DNA of 64,000 bases from Taudactylus pleione (lineage: Eukaryota; Chordata; Amphibia; Anura; Myobatrachidae), in NCBI GenBank assembly GCA_031769625.1, contig JAUIMM010000519.1, positions 5,017,501 through 5,081,500 of the forward strand, read 5' to 3'. Made by a program: the position numbers and the translations under genes. Positions 21,771-33,412 of this stretch are shown one piece after another. The notes below the pieces were generated by a model. It searched no databases, had not been told where the DNA came from, and was given only the letters and a program-made list of their open reading frames with translations. Each line of letters starts with the position of its first letter. Position 1 is the first letter of the stretch.

Positions 21771-22339
21771 GGAATCGGTATGATATCCTGGCTGCCGCAT
21801 GGCCGGGAGTTCGAATCCCAGCAGCGGCAGCCCGACAAACCAGCAGAGACCGGCAGTGGAAGCCCGACAGCTCTGGAAATGCCGATTGTCCTAAGGTAAG
21901 TATCTACTAACCTAACCTAACCCCCCTAACCCTAACCCTCCTTAGGGGTGCCTAACCCTAACCTCCCCCCCTGTGCCTAACCCTAATCCCCCCTCTAAGT
22001 GCCTAACCCTAACCCCCGCCTTCCCTGCTGCCTAAACCTAAGTCCCCCGGGGGGGGTGCCTAACCCTAAGTCCCCCCGGGGGTGCCTAACCCTAACTCTC
22101 CCTGGGGGGTGCCTAACCCTAAGTCCCCCCTGGGTGCCCTAAACCTAACCCTCCCCCCCGCGACTGTCCGCTCACGGCGCCCGGCATCCCTTCAACCGGG
22201 ATGCCGGGTGCCTGTCTACCGGCGTCGGGGAAATGTCAGGCTTCTAGATATAGACGCCCGGCATTTCACCCTCGCCAGAATATGACAGTCGGGAAGCCGG
22301 CTGCCGGTATTAAGGCAGCCGGCTTCCCGATTGTATACC
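21771..22339 (-). mobile_element. Miniature element with telomere-like core, 8-bp TSD
   Basis: Flanked by TGTGCATT (21763-21770 and 22340-22347). Ends GGAATCGGTATGATATCC and, inverted, GGTATACAATCGGGAAGCC. The core (21905-22155) is CCTAACCCTAACCCCCC-like minisatellite. GCATCCCTTCAACCGGGATGC and GCCGGCTGCC ... GGCAGCCGGC hairpins lie in the right part. Opposite core orientation to 5746 and 10648. Confidence 0.88.
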
Positions 22340-22389
22340 TGTGCATTAATGCAAAGTACAAAGCAAAACAGCTAGCAATGATCAATGGA

Positions 22390-23090
22390 CAGTTTATTAC
22401 AACCTATTGTATGCCACAAACAACCAATTTCATCAAAATGGTTCAACAAGAACTCCACAGAGAAGGAGAGCATCCCCAGATACACTGTAGGTGCATAAGC
22501 TTCTCATCACTCCTGGCAATGTAAGTATGCTTGGTGAAAAGAGCACAGGACTACTGAGCAGTCGTGCAAGGTGGTATGGTCCGATGATTCATCCCTTACC
22601 ATGTCCTCAGAGATAGGGTGAGGGCACGTGTGCTGCTGACCACAGCCTAGCTGCTTGTTTCCAAAAGTGGAGTGTTCTGGTGGTTCCAAAATTGAGGTGA
22701 TATCTCTGGCATGACATAAGGGCAGCCATTCCCTGTGTAGGCAAAGAAAATACTAATAGTTATTTAATAGTACTGAGTAATAGTCTTCACCCTACTGTAT
22801 GTAGTGTGGATGGTTACCCTATGGTTTCATAGGCTGGACATTGATGTCATCCATATGCCATGGCTTTCTCAGTCATCAGATCTGACTCCAAAGTACACAG
22901 ATGAGATATTCTGGAATCTGGATGATGCCTGAGGCAATATGTCTCACCAACAATAACCAGGCATCAGTGAGTGACTTTGTGGAATGGTGATGCTACATCT
23001 TTCCTACACAATAACAGATGTTGGTAAACTCAGTGCAATGAATGGTACATGCAAACTACTCTTGTTGTCCTATGTTCCACCCTTAAATGT
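22390..23090 (+). pseudogene. Degraded Tc1-like transposase remnant
   Basis: Frame-shifted + strand pieces include VWSDDSSLTMSSEIG (near 22575-22620), corresponding to the first catalytic Asp block, and HMPWLSQSSDLTPKY plus EIFWNLDDA (near 22855-22930), corresponding to the SPDLNPIE block with the catalytic Glu region. Many stops lie between. This is an old copy of a different Tc1 lineage from the one at 17434. Confidence 0.55.
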
Positions 23091-23421
23091 ACTATCAAGT
23101 GACTTTATATATATTTTTTTCATTGTTTGGACCACCAACTGTACATAATATATAGATTTGTTGCTAATTGGAAGGTATCATATATAAATTCCTGGGAGTT
23201 CCTCCTGCTTCCCAGCCTCTATGACCAGAAGGTACTGTAATTGCTCAGCATGCTGAGCTCAGTGCATCCCTTTCTATGTCCTTCCATCCCACCCCTGCTC
23301 TCATTGAGTAACCCAGGTCACCTTATGTACTATGCAGCATATACTCAGTGAATAGACTCCACCTATTTGATCAACATTGCTGTGTTTCAATGACATGTCT
23401 AAATGTAAAATGCGTGATTGA

Positions 23422-23617
23422 GGGGCCTATTTACTAAGTGTTAAGAGACAGAGTGAAAAGTGATAAGAAAGTGATAAGGTGCCAGCCAATCAGCTCCCAA
23501 CTGTCATTTTTCAAACACAGCCTGTGAGATGACAGTTGGGAGCTGATTGGCTGGCACCTTGTCACTTTCTTAACACTTTTCACTCTGTCTTCTAACACTG
23601 CTTAGTAAATAGACCCC
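23422..23617. mobile_element. 196-bp foldback element, TSD TGA
   Basis: Ends GGGGCCTATTTACTAAG and inverted CTTAGTAAATAGACCCC, flanked by TGA (23419-23421 and 23618-23620). The arms match the element at 12821-13018, but the central loop (TTTCAAACACAGCCTGTGAG) is in the opposite orientation. Confidence 0.92.
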
Positions 23618-24004
23618 TGAATATGGATAAACAGAGAACAGCAACATAAGTAATGTCACAGAGGTTATTACAGAGGGTAGTCTACAGTATATCCATATTG
23701 TATATCCATAGCACCAGGATATGTGTCTGTAGTCATCAGGGACACAAAGTGATGTCTAGTTTTGTACTATTTTTACCTGATGCCAAGAGTCAGACCACAC
23801 TCTATGCCATGGCATCCGCTGTATCTGTTCTGCTCTCTATGGCAGCAAAGCTGCAGCAACTGATTTAACATAAATAATGCAGCCCAGAAAATAGGTGTTT
23901 GGGATACTGTTGTTGCACTCATTTACAATGATTTCACTTTCTAAAAAAATAAATAAAAAACAAGCAAAGCTGGCAAGTACTACAGGAATGGAGGTGGACT
24001 CTGT

Positions 24005-24277
24005 GGGGGAGATGTATCAAGCCTTGCAGATAGATAATAGGGGGAGATGTATCAACACTTAAAAGAGAGCTTCTAACTATCATTTTTCAAACACAGACGA
24101 GTTAGGAGCTGATTTATTGGTGTTTTATCTCTCTCTACTTTATCCAAGGCTTAGTACATCTCCCCCCAAGTACCAACCAATCAGTTGTTATGTTACAGGC
24201 TGTGTTTGAAAAATGACAGTTAGGAGCTGATTGGTTGGTACTTTATATCACTCTCCAAGGTTTAATACATATCCCCC
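24005..24277. mobile_element. Composite of two GGGGGAGATGTATCA foldback elements
   Basis: GGGGGAGATGTATCAAGCC (24005) is followed at 24040 by a second GGGGGAGATGTATCAACACTT. Closing inverted ends lie near 24150-24167 and 24250-24277. Two TTTTTCAAACACAG/CTGTGTTTGAAAAA arms are present. The best reading is one element inserted into another of the same family; exact borders are uncertain. Confidence 0.65.
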
Positions 24278-24766
24278 TTTTATGTACCAAATCCCCTCCA
24301 TCTTAAGACTGGGAGAGATGGGTAACCCATAATTTGAAAGAGGGGAGCTCCTTCTTTTAAACAAGGTGCTCACCATAAAAAACGAAATGTCTAATGATCA
24401 GTGTGGTCACCAGACATTTACCCTCTACAATACAGAAAAACAACGGCGTCCACGGATTGGGAACATTTCCCCCAACTTGGCTTACAATAAATTAAGGGGC
24501 AGTAGCATTTCAAAAAGAGTCTTCCTTTGTGTTAAATTTAGGGTTAGGTATAGAGCTAATTGTTAGTGTTAGGTATAGGGTTAGAGGTTAGGGGTAGGTT
24601 TAGATGTTAGGGTTAGGTATAGAGTTAGATGTTAGGGTTAGATATAGGGTTAGAGGTTAGGGGTAGGTTTAGGGTTAAATGTTAGGTTTAGATTTAGGTA
24701 TAGGGTTAGATGTTAGGGGTAGGTTTAGGGTTAGATGTTAGGTTTAGGGTTAGGTATAGGGTTGGA

Positions 24767-25082
24767 CAGGGTTGGACTGGCCCACAGGGGTACTGGGGAA
24801 ATCACCGGTGGGCCCCACTGCCTGAGGGCCCACAGCCTCTTCAAGTTGTCAGGTTTCAGACCTCAAATTATACAATGTCAGTGGTCAGTTACCTGGTGGA
24901 GCAGTACCACTGATGGGTGCTTGGTTCCCTTCTATAGAAACTACACCCAGATTTGCCTATTGGTCAGTCAAGCATCTGGGGTGACTGGCCATACCCCCTC
25001 TTGTGGATAACCACACCCCTTAAGCATGGGCTCCTACTACTGTATTCCCCCGGTGGACCCTTCATATCCCAGTCTGACACTG
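24767..25082 (+). mobile_element. 316-bp hAT miniature element
   Basis: Ends CAGGGTTGGACTGG and CCAGTCTGACACTG (inverted), flanked by GGGTTGGA/GGGTTGGG (24759-24766 and 25083-25090), a 7 of 8 match. An 8-bp duplication and CAGGG-type ends are typical of hAT. Contains GTGGGCCC blocks found again at 8190-8425 and 29390-29580. Confidence 0.82.
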
Positions 25083-25165
25083 GGGTTGGGGTAGGTTTAG
25101 GGTTAGATATTAGACTTAGGTATAGGGTTAGAGGTTAGGAGTAGGTTTAGATGTTAGAGTTAGGT

Positions 25166-25476
25166 CAATGGTTGCCAAACTGTGCATCATGGCACCCTGG
25201 GGTGCCTTGGGAGATTTGCAGGGGTGCCTTAGGTTGGTGGTGCAGCAGCAAATCCAATTATTTATGGTCAATGTAATGTAAATATGTGGACAAACAGAAG
25301 CGCAAACCTGTCCCCCACCACATAACTGAGCATAAGGATGACAGGTAGCACAATTTACTTCACTTTACTACATTTTTTTCTGAATTTCTCAATAACAAAC
25401 TTTTGGCTTAGGGGTGCCGTGAAAACAATGCTGATACTCTAGGGCGCCGTGATTCAAAAAAGTTTGGGAACTACTG
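25166..25476 (+). mobile_element. 311-bp hAT-Charlie-like miniature element
   Basis: Ends CAATGGTTGCCAAACTG and, inverted, CAGTAGTTCCCAAACTTTTT, close to the CAGTGGTTCCCAAACT termini known from hAT-Charlie elements. Flanks AGTTAGGT/GTTTAGGT (25158-25165 and 25477-25484) agree at 6 of 8. Inserted into the minisatellite. Confidence 0.72.
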
Positions 25477-25541
25477 GTTTAGGTATAGGGTTAGAGGTTA
25501 GGGGTAGCTTTAGGGTTAGGCTAAAATAAAGAAAGAACTGT

Positions 25542-26090
25542 GGGCCTGATTCAGACCCACTCGCGAGCGGCTGTCCGCTCGCAAGTGGGTCGATGTTCTG
25601 CACTGAGCATGCGCACGACGGAGGGAGCTCCGTCGTGCGCATGCGCCAGACGCGACGAGTGAAGGATTTTCCTTCGCTCGTAGTGTCTCTTCAAAGTGGG
25701 CGTGCTGTCGATGTTGACTGACAGCACGCCCCCTTTGGTGGGCGTGCCGGGGGCGTGCCTCCCTGATGGGGGCGTTCCCACGGGAACGCCTCCCGTCAGA
25801 AGCCGGCCCACTGACATCACTAGTGATGTCAGTGGGAGTGATTTTGGCTCTGATAGAGCCAAAATCACTCCGGAGCTTGCGGTTGAAAACCTCAACCGCA
25901 GGCTCCGGCTCGCAGTTTCGATGGTCGCGATGGTCACGACCATCGCGGCCATCAAAATGCACGCTCGTATAGGCTGTGGGTGGTGACCCACAGCTATACG
26001 AGCGTCCAGGAGGACGCTCCATTTTTATGGAGGGCGGCCCTCATTCAGAGCGTGCGCTCTGCTCAGAGCATACGGCTCTGAATGAGGGCC
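25542..26090 (+). mobile_element. Hairpin-rich miniature element, 549 bp, TSD TGT
   Basis: Complete copy of the main subfamily with ends GGGCCTGATTCAGACCC and CTCTGAATGAGGGCC and TGT at 25539-25541 and 26091-26093. Successive hairpins include GGGGCGTTCCC ... GGGAACGCC, the palindrome TGACATCACTAGTGATGTCA, GATTTTGGCTCT/AGAGCCAAAATC, GCTTGCGGTTGA/TCAACCGCAGGC and GATGGTCGCGATGGTC with its inverse. Confidence 0.93.
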
Positions 26091-26270
26091 TGTATGTCTA
26101 CATTCTGCTGTCAAAACGCTAAATATCGACAGTATGTATATGCCGACTTTTTACATGTCTACATAATGTTTATGTCGACATTCTGACTGTTGACAATAAG
26201 AATCTGTCAACATTCTGGTGTCAAAATTTAGAAAGTCGACATTCTGAGTGTCTACTTTTCATACCACACC
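26091..26270. repeat. GTCGACA-type spaced repeat fragment
   Basis: TGTCTACATTCTG, TCGACATTCTGACTGT, GTCAACATTCTGGTGT and GTCGACATTCTGAGTGTCTAC form spaced direct repeats like the arms of the foldback at 19203. With the minisatellite on the other side of the element at 25542, this may once have been a similar foldback (inference). Confidence 0.55.
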
Positions 26271-27843
26271 AACTGGACTCATGTGGGGAGTACCTTCTTT
26301 CAAGCAATGTGCCCATTTAGTAATTATTGTCTGTAGATCACCAGAAAATGACTAAAACAATACCCCAAAAAAATAACATTTGCAATGAAGGGGGGGGGGG
26401 ACATTTTACTTGACATGTTACTGTGGATAGAGCAAAACGACTCCTTTTTTATCTGAAAATGCAAAGTCTGAAAAAAACAAGTTATAATATGTGTGGGTAC
26501 TGAATGATATTAATTTTGGGTTGGGAAAACCCTCTGCAGCTGAGGGGTTAAATAAGACTTTATCTCTTATCAATTACATCACTACTATAACAACTTTATA
26601 ATCCACATTATGCTAAAAGTATTCTTTAACATGTTGAAATGAAAATTGCTCTACTGACTGGTAGGATTATACAATATCTTTTTGAACTAATTATATCCAT
26701 CAAACCTATATAATGCAGAATATCTATAGACAGCAGCTTTCATTAATGCAACTTAAACATGTATGTAATTGTGCTCGGAGTGTATTTCTATCTATACCAA
26801 TCCCTATAAATAATTATACCATGTGATTAGTATGTCTTTTTAAACAACCTTTTTAATGCCACCATTTGCATTCCATTTTGAAGTTGAAACTTAAAAGTGA
26901 TTACAAAAATCCCTTTCCAATTGTTGTATTTTAATTTAAAATGTGCATTATTTCTTTGTTTTGAAACCAGCTAGGTTTTGTTTGACAGTCATATTCATTT
27001 GCCATACCTCTCAATATTTTTTTAAAATTAGCTTTTAATGCTCCCTCTTTAATGCAGATGTAAATTATTCACTTAAATTCTCAATGTGAAAATAAGATTT
27101 TTCATGCAAATTTAGCTCAAAGCTAGGACGCAATCTTTGATAAGAGCCCGTCCTGGCTAAGAGTTGTAAGCATTAAGATTGCGCTATCGCTCTGATCCAG
27201 AGTGCTTACTGCACATGTGCGGAGGTGGGGCCTCCGTTTATATCAATGTGGAGTTATGTGGAGGGGTCTGGAGGATTACTCTCTCAAGGGACCTGTATTA
27301 GAGTAGCCAGGAGTGCTGAAGGGGGGAACCGAGTACTAATTACCTGGGCACGGGCTTGTTGGAGGGGCCCGGCCTCTGTGCGGCACTGCTGAGGGTGTGT
27401 GTTTTTTTCCTTTTTCTTTTGAGGGGACGTGGCCACGCCTCCCCAAGAGTTCCTGGGCCAGTGGCAGCTCTCGACGGTCCTGAGAGCAGCCCATAGGCTA
27501 CTATGGGCTAACACATACTGACTAACTCTCACGGAAGGTTCAGGAGACGCCCGATTTTTCAGGCAGTCCCACAGACCACTGGAAGAGTGGGTGGATCTCC
27601 CTCATCCTGCCCACGTCCTAGTGAACTGGCCAGGACGGGGAAATAATAGTGGGAATCGCGGGACGGCAGGGAGGCAGAGGAGCTATGACGATGCCTAGAA
27701 GAGGAAAAAAAATTAAGTTGGTAAGTATGGGCTAACACCATTTTTATATTAACTAATAATAAGTTTTTGCATGCTTCAGAAATCTAGTTTTCATAAGTAT
27801 TCGTAATAATTAATTTATCATTGTCCATGAATTATATACTCAT

Positions 27844-27845
<2 letters not shown>
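26271..27845. other. No gene seen
   Basis: 26271-27120 is AT-rich with a short G-run near 26390. 27120-27740 is GC-richer, with GTGGCCACGCCTCCCC-type words shared with 32040 and 43960. It is probably an old element, but termini are not recognised. Confidence 0.4.

Positions 27846-27897
<52 letters not shown>
27846..27897. repeat. (AAT)n microsatellite
   Basis: About 17 AAT units. Confidence 0.95.
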
Positions 27898-28583
27898 GAG
27901 CATAATAAATAAATTGAATAAATATGAAATATAATGGACTTCTATAAAATAATAACATTTTAGTAATAATTAGTTGGTGGCTTTAAATGAGATTTATGGA
28001 CTCATCCTAAATTTCTTTGCCACACAAATTTTTGATTGCTGTACCATTAATCTCTGCTCTGCCCTGACCTAGATTCTATTTTTGAAAAGATATTTGTACT
28101 TTTATTTAAGGTAGATTTTACTATTTTCTCTGCTGTTTACATCTTTGTTTTGTCTTCATTCACAAGCGCAATAAGAATGAAGATATATCACACCGCTCTA
28201 GAATCATGAAGCACAGTACTATGGTTAATTATAGTTCCATGATGATGTAGGAATTCACAGCAGGCTGCACAGAATACTAATGCCATGAGCAAGGCTGCGT
28301 GCCGTGTACTGATGGTTCCGTGTAATGCGATACTCTATCAGGGCATGCTGCCACCTCTGGCTAATGGATCTGCGGTCACAGATAAATTGGCGATGCCATT
28401 GCTGTGGGGTTTTTTAAGTGTTGTAAATAGAGCTGCTGTTTCCTGTACAGGGAATAGGGTATATTTTAGGTTAATAATATATTTCTGTATTTGCCATTAA
28501 TGTGTTTTTTTTTCTTGTTTTACAGTTTTTTCACTGAATTCGAAATTGTTGTTTTGTTTCTGTCTACAGTGTCCTCTGTGACT
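27898..28583. other. No gene seen
   Basis: Unique AT-rich DNA; a 71-codon frame at 28285 has no recognisable domain. Confidence 0.45.
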
Positions 28584-28591
28584 ATATTGGC

Positions 28592-29083
28592 GGGATGCAG
28601 TCAGGAAGCTGACGGTCGAAATGCCGACCGCCGGGTTCCCGACTGTCTAATCCCGGCAGGGGTCTAATGACAGGCATCAAAATCCCGACGCCTGTCATTT
28701 TACCTATGCCGGGAGCACGGGGCCTGGCATACCAAACGAAGTTAAGCCAGACACGCACAGCCGCTGGGGGGAGGGTTAGGTTAGGGGCCCCCGGAGGGGA
28801 CTTAGGGTTAAGCACCCTCCGGGAGGGTTAGGGTTAGGCTAGGGGAAGGGGGGTTAGGGTTAGGCACCCCCCTGGGAGGGTTAGGCTAGGGGAAGGGGGA
28901 GACTTAGGTTTAGGCTGTGGGGAAGGGGGGGGTTAGGTTTTGGCACTTACAGGGAGTGTTAGGGTTAGACACTTGGGGGGGAGGTTAGGGTTAGGTGGGG
29001 GTAAGGTTAGTTATAGTTAAAATACTTACCTAGCAGGATTTTCAGTTGGTGTACTTCCGGCGTCGGGTATTTATACTCATCCC
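28592..29083 (+). mobile_element. Miniature element with telomere-like core, 8-bp TSD
   Basis: Perfect flanks ATATTGGC (28584-28591 and 29084-29091). Ends GGGATGCAGTCAGGAAGC and, inverted, GGGATGAGTATAAATACCCG. The core (28770-29015) repeats GGGTTAGGCACCC-like units. CGGTCGAAATGCCGACCG and GACGCCTGTCA hairpins lie in the left part. Confidence 0.9.
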
Positions 29084-29389
29084 ATATTGGCACATTAATG
29101 ACCTCGTGCTTGCCTGTGAATCTACCTAGTTTGACCTGATAATCAGGATGTTTAGGTAAATCTCATGTACACTTGATATTTTTGTTCTCAATGCAAATCG
29201 CAACAATAAGGATTCTTGTTCTACTTGAATGTATCAATTTTAACAAATAAGGCTCTGATAAGAGCTTCCACAATCACTTTATTTTTTATTTATAGACTCT
29301 CTCTCAGCTTCTGCCCAGGCGCGGCTTTCCAGCTGAACAATGCGGGACATTGCCAACGATTAGAGAGACCACCTTTATAAAGGAGGGGA

Positions 29390-29580
29390 CAGGGGTGTGT
29401 CAGGAACGCCCACTTTTATTGACAGGAGGGTTAATCTTGGTGTAGTTTCCATAAAAAGAAACCAAGCACCCAACTTCATCCATGATCCTGCTTTACCAAG
29501 TTATTGACCCCTAGAGGTGGGGCCCTCAGGCAGTGGGGCCCACCGGATTTCCCCTGTAGACCTGTGGGCCAATCCTACCC
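29390..29580 (-). mobile_element. hAT-type fragment (GGTTGGACTGG family)
   Basis: Shares AGGGGACAGGGGTGTGT and GGGGCCCACCGGATTTCCCC with 8190-8425. The latter is the reverse complement of the start of 24767-25082. It ends GGGCCAATCCTACCCT, a decayed form of the CAGGGTTGGACTGG terminus. Confidence 0.6.
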
Positions 29581-30300
29581 TAACTCTCCATCAGCTCGTC
29601 AGATATGTGTTTGTTTCCCCTTTATGTGTATGTGTATGTGAGCATGTGTGCAGTGCTACCATCAGAAGTACCCAGCCATTAGAAATGTAAGTTGCCTGCA
29701 GAGTATAGGGGGCACACAACCCGCAGCCATAAAGTTTTTTGTTTTTTTAAACTGACTACATTATACATGATTTATTGTACTGGGCACCACAATTCCTGAA
29801 GGCAGCCCTGCATGTGTGGGTGCATGTGGAGGGGTGATGGGCACATTAGACAGATTTTCCCCATACATTGGATAACATGGAGGTGAACACTGGTCCAACA
29901 GAAGTTACGCCTTCAGTGGACCACCACAATAAATGTGTAAAATTTTAAAATATATGTAGAAATATTTTTATACAGGAGATAATAATTACGAACGATATTT
30001 CCCTGTTAGCATTTTAGTATCCTGAAGAGATCACATTTATTAGATTGTGTTTTGTGTTTTTACATTATTCCATGATTTAAATTGCATAAAGAAGCTCATA
30101 CATTATGTGCTATCAAAAGTCATCATATACTTCCAAGCCATGCAAATTATATATTGCTTTTAGTAGCATCAAATGGAATTTAAATGGGAAAACTGCAGGA
30201 AATGAATCATCTTATTTTATGCTACATTACACATTTTATACTATGCAATGGCTGTATTTTTGGATGTGATTGATTGACACACACTATAAGTATCTGATAT
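29581..30300. other. No gene seen
   Basis: AT-rich sequence with no supported feature. Confidence 0.5.
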
Positions 30301-30309
30301 GGCATTACA

Positions 30310-31390
30310 CCGAAGTGCCAAGAGTCATGGGATTGATACCTAGCGTGTAGGACCTCCACCAGCCTGGCGAAGTGCAGCAAGTTGACATGGCATTGATTCC
30401 ACAAGTGGACGGAAGACCTCTGAAGACATGTTGATCCATGCCATATGGATAGCTTCCCACAGCTACCTGATATTTGTAGGTGCAGGATCTCGGGTGCAAA
30501 TGGACCTCTCCACCACATCTTACAAATGCTCTATTGTGTTCATGTCAGGCAAATGTAGTGGCCACATCATTCATCAGATCTCTCCAGAATGCTCCTCCAA
30601 CCAATTCTGGACAACTTGGGATTGTTTACACAAGCATTATCCTGCTGGAATATTCAATTGTTGTGGGGGTACATGAAGTCCATGAAGGGCTGTAAATGGT
30701 CATCAAGCATACAACATAGCGGTTACTGGTCAATGGCGTGTTCAGATGGTCCAGCAGACCCAACCCATACCATGTGAACACACCCCACATTATTATGGAA
30801 CTACCACCAGCCCACATGGTGCAGTTGTTGACAACTGAGGTCCATGGCCTCATGGGGTCTCCACCCAAACCCTACCATCACTTCGAAACAATTGGAACTG
30901 GTACCCATCTGACCACGGCACATGTTGCCAGTTCTCACGAGTCCAATTAGCAATATTAGAAGCCCAGGTGAGGTGTTGTGTCCAGGGTCATAGTGTTAAC
31001 GGGCACTCTGGTAGGTCTTCTGCTCCCATATTCCATGGAAGCTAAAGAACACTGCATTGATCTGCTGGGTATGCACCTGGTACCCCCTGCATTGAATTTG
31101 AATGTGATTTGAACCAGTGTCGCTTGTCTGTTACCACGGACAATTCTGGCCAGGAGCCGCTGGTCACGATCGTTAAGCACCCGTGGCTGGTCACTGCATT
31201 GTCCATGGTAATGCCTTCCATGAAGTATTCCTGGTACACATGTGACACTGCAGATAGAGGAATGTGGAATGGGCTCACAACTTCGGAAAGGGAATGTCCC
31301 ATCCCTCAGGCACCCACTATCATGCCCCGTTCGAACTCTAAAGTTGCCTTGCCATGAACAGCCTAGCTGGTGTTCAAACTGACTCACAAG
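30310..31390 (-). pseudogene. Degraded Tc1-like transposase, second lineage
   Basis: Minus-strand pieces in order are MGHSLSEVVSPFHIPLSAVS (helix-turn-helix start, from 31302), RVLNDRDQRLLARIVRGNRQ and YGSRRPTRVPV (DNA-binding region), MWGVFTWYGLGLLDHL and TSNRYVV (catalytic domain), and the C-terminal LVEVLHARYQSHDSWHFG near 30330. They follow the order of Tc1-family proteins, with many frameshifts and stops. Intact termini were not found. It differs from the element at 17434 and is much older. Confidence 0.7.
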
Positions 31391-31399
31391 ATGTCAGAT

Positions 31400-33100
31400 T
31401 ACAGCTGATGCAGGAGTGGTCATTTCCAAGACGTCACAGTATAGTGAAGCCACCTACCAAACAAATGGCAAATTAAGAATTATACTAATTATTATATAAC
31501 TCAAGTGACATAATAATAATAGAAGGATAAATTCAGTTTTACTGCGTTCATTTTCTTTACAATATATCCTACCCTCAGAATATATGAACTTGCTTTTAGC
31601 ATGTCAGTATAAATTGTCTAATACTAGGAAAGGGAACAAGAAGGAACATTACAGCCACGTTCCTCCTTCAGATTAGAGCCACAGAACGCCTGCACTGATG
31701 GGCAATTGGTTAAGTGGGAGAATCAAATTCCCTCTCAATAAATGTGACAAGTTATTCAAAAGAAACTGTAACACATCCAGTAACCATGTTTGTTACCCAT
31801 CTCCCTCCTACCTGCTTGAGTGGCTAAAACAGGTTCAATCTACCTGGGATGACAGCAGCCCAGCACAGCAGCTGCGAGCAGTCTCCTATGCCTGTGGGGG
31901 AAAGTGATCACACTGATCGCGTCCCCCCCCAGCTTTGCACAGGGCTGAGGGGCTCACAGCGCCCCCTCCCCAGCACACAGCACCGCTATGCACGTGCTGC
32001 TGCTGCAAAAAATTTTTACATTTTTTTTTAGCCTGAGGAGTGGCCACGCCTCCCGCGATTAGGCCTCGTCCCCTTTTCCCAGACCTGCATGGCAGGGAGC
32101 AATAAAAGAGCATATGTGATATAACTGTTATGTAGCCTAGCACCTGGTTGATAATGTGTGTTCACGATGTATTAGTGCTCTGGCAGACCTAGGGCTTTGT
32201 TTATATTACTTTGTGTTGTACAGTATAGTCTGCTGTATGGGGTGTAACAGACCTGTATCCATCTGAGCCAGTTAGCCATCCAGAGCAAAGATCATTTGGT
32301 GCTGATCCATTGAGCAGATGGACTCAGCTCATCAATAAATGCATTTTCGTATATGCACTTTCGATGCAATCAGCAGAACTCAGTTAAAATCAATGTGCGT
32401 GGATGAGAACTTCACGTTTACATAATTTGCCGAGCAAGACTACAGTATAGTCACTAAATAGGATGAAATCCTGGAAGCTATAACTTTCTAGATGAACGTC
32501 ATACAGTCCCACATGTGTAACACACCTCTGAGTGATCTGTAGCTCATATTAAACAGACATGCCACACGCAGGCACTTATACACTTAACATATATCTGACC
32601 AGACAACTACAGATAAACATATATTTAATTTACTGTGTGTCACCACCAGTAGTACAGTAGGTTAGTTTCACCTTGTTATATGTCAGTGTGAGGTCATACT
32701 GTCTATTGCACTGGGAAATGATTACTAAAGTACCATTAGTTCCGTATTAGCCCCTATAATGTGATTGGTTTTGTATCACACTCATATCTGTTACCTGACA
32801 GGCGAAATAGTTGATTAGTTTGGGAAAGAGAAGCATTTGTATAAGGTGCACTAATTGTTAGATAAAATGTAACTTTAATTAATATATTTAAATGAATGAT
32901 ATTTTAACATCAGAAACAATATAGAGATAAGCAGAAAAATCTAGTTTAGAAAATACTGATAGATAGGAGCAAAAGTATGTACAGTATACTAGTTAGAGAG
33001 AATTATGTGAAAATAAAATGATGTTCAATTGTGTACTTTTATACTGTCTTCTTTTGTAATTATAATTTGTGTTTGTATGTATCTTTAAGAAAAAAATCTC
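31400..33100. other. No gene seen
   Basis: 31640-32110 is GC-richer, with CAGCCCAGCACAGCAGCTGC and GTGGCCACGCCTCCCGC, and is probably an old element related to 43920. 32110-33100 is AT-rich unique DNA. Confidence 0.4.
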
Positions 33101-33103
33101 AAT

Positions 33104-33256
33104 GGGGTTTATATACGAAGCGCTTCCCAGAAGGCTGCAGGTGATAAATGAAAACGACACCTGTAGTCGGTGTAAAGCACGCCGAGTGTTACGCTGATTG
33201 TGAGTGCCATTTTAGATTTTCCCAACCCGCCGGGAAGCGCTTCGTAAATAAAGCCC
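33104..33256. mobile_element. 153-bp miniature element, TSD AAT
   Basis: Arms containing ACGAAGCGCTTCCC and GGGAAGCGCTTCGT, with outer ends GGGGTTTATATACG and CGTAAATAAAGCCC, flanked by AAT (33101-33103 and 33257-33259). Confidence 0.85.
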
Positions 33257-33275
33257 AATATCTTTACAAGACTAA

Positions 33276-33400
33276 GGGGCCTATATTATTTTAATGTGAA
33301 AAAGGGTGTTTTCACACCCTTTTCACATTATTTTACTATCACATACATTTATTAAAGGGCAATTAGAGTAGTTTTCAAGAAAAACTACTCTATGCCCTTT
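33276..33400. repeat. Two adjacent hairpins
   Basis: GTGAAAAAGGGTG/CACCCTTTTCAC near 33296-33328 and AAAGGGCAATTAGAGTAGTTTT with its inverse near 33355-33402. It begins GGGGCCTATATTA and sits immediately before the next element; it may be a small foldback element. Confidence 0.6.
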
Positions 33401-33412
33401 AATTCGCATATT

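Larger units (their letters stand above)
24537..25525 (+). repeat. TTAGGG-like minisatellite, interrupted
   Basis: Units such as GGTTAGGTATAGGGTTAGA and GGTTAGGGGTAGGTTTAG repeat irregularly in 24537-24766, 25083-25165 and 25477-25525. Two hAT elements lie between these blocks. The degenerate units resemble the cores of the telomere-like elements but are not a true (TTAGGG)n array. Confidence 0.85.

Noticed and set aside
27559..27741. Short minus-strand frame in GC-rich DNA as a gene
   Set aside because: No domain, no splice evidence, Ser-rich composition from local repeats.
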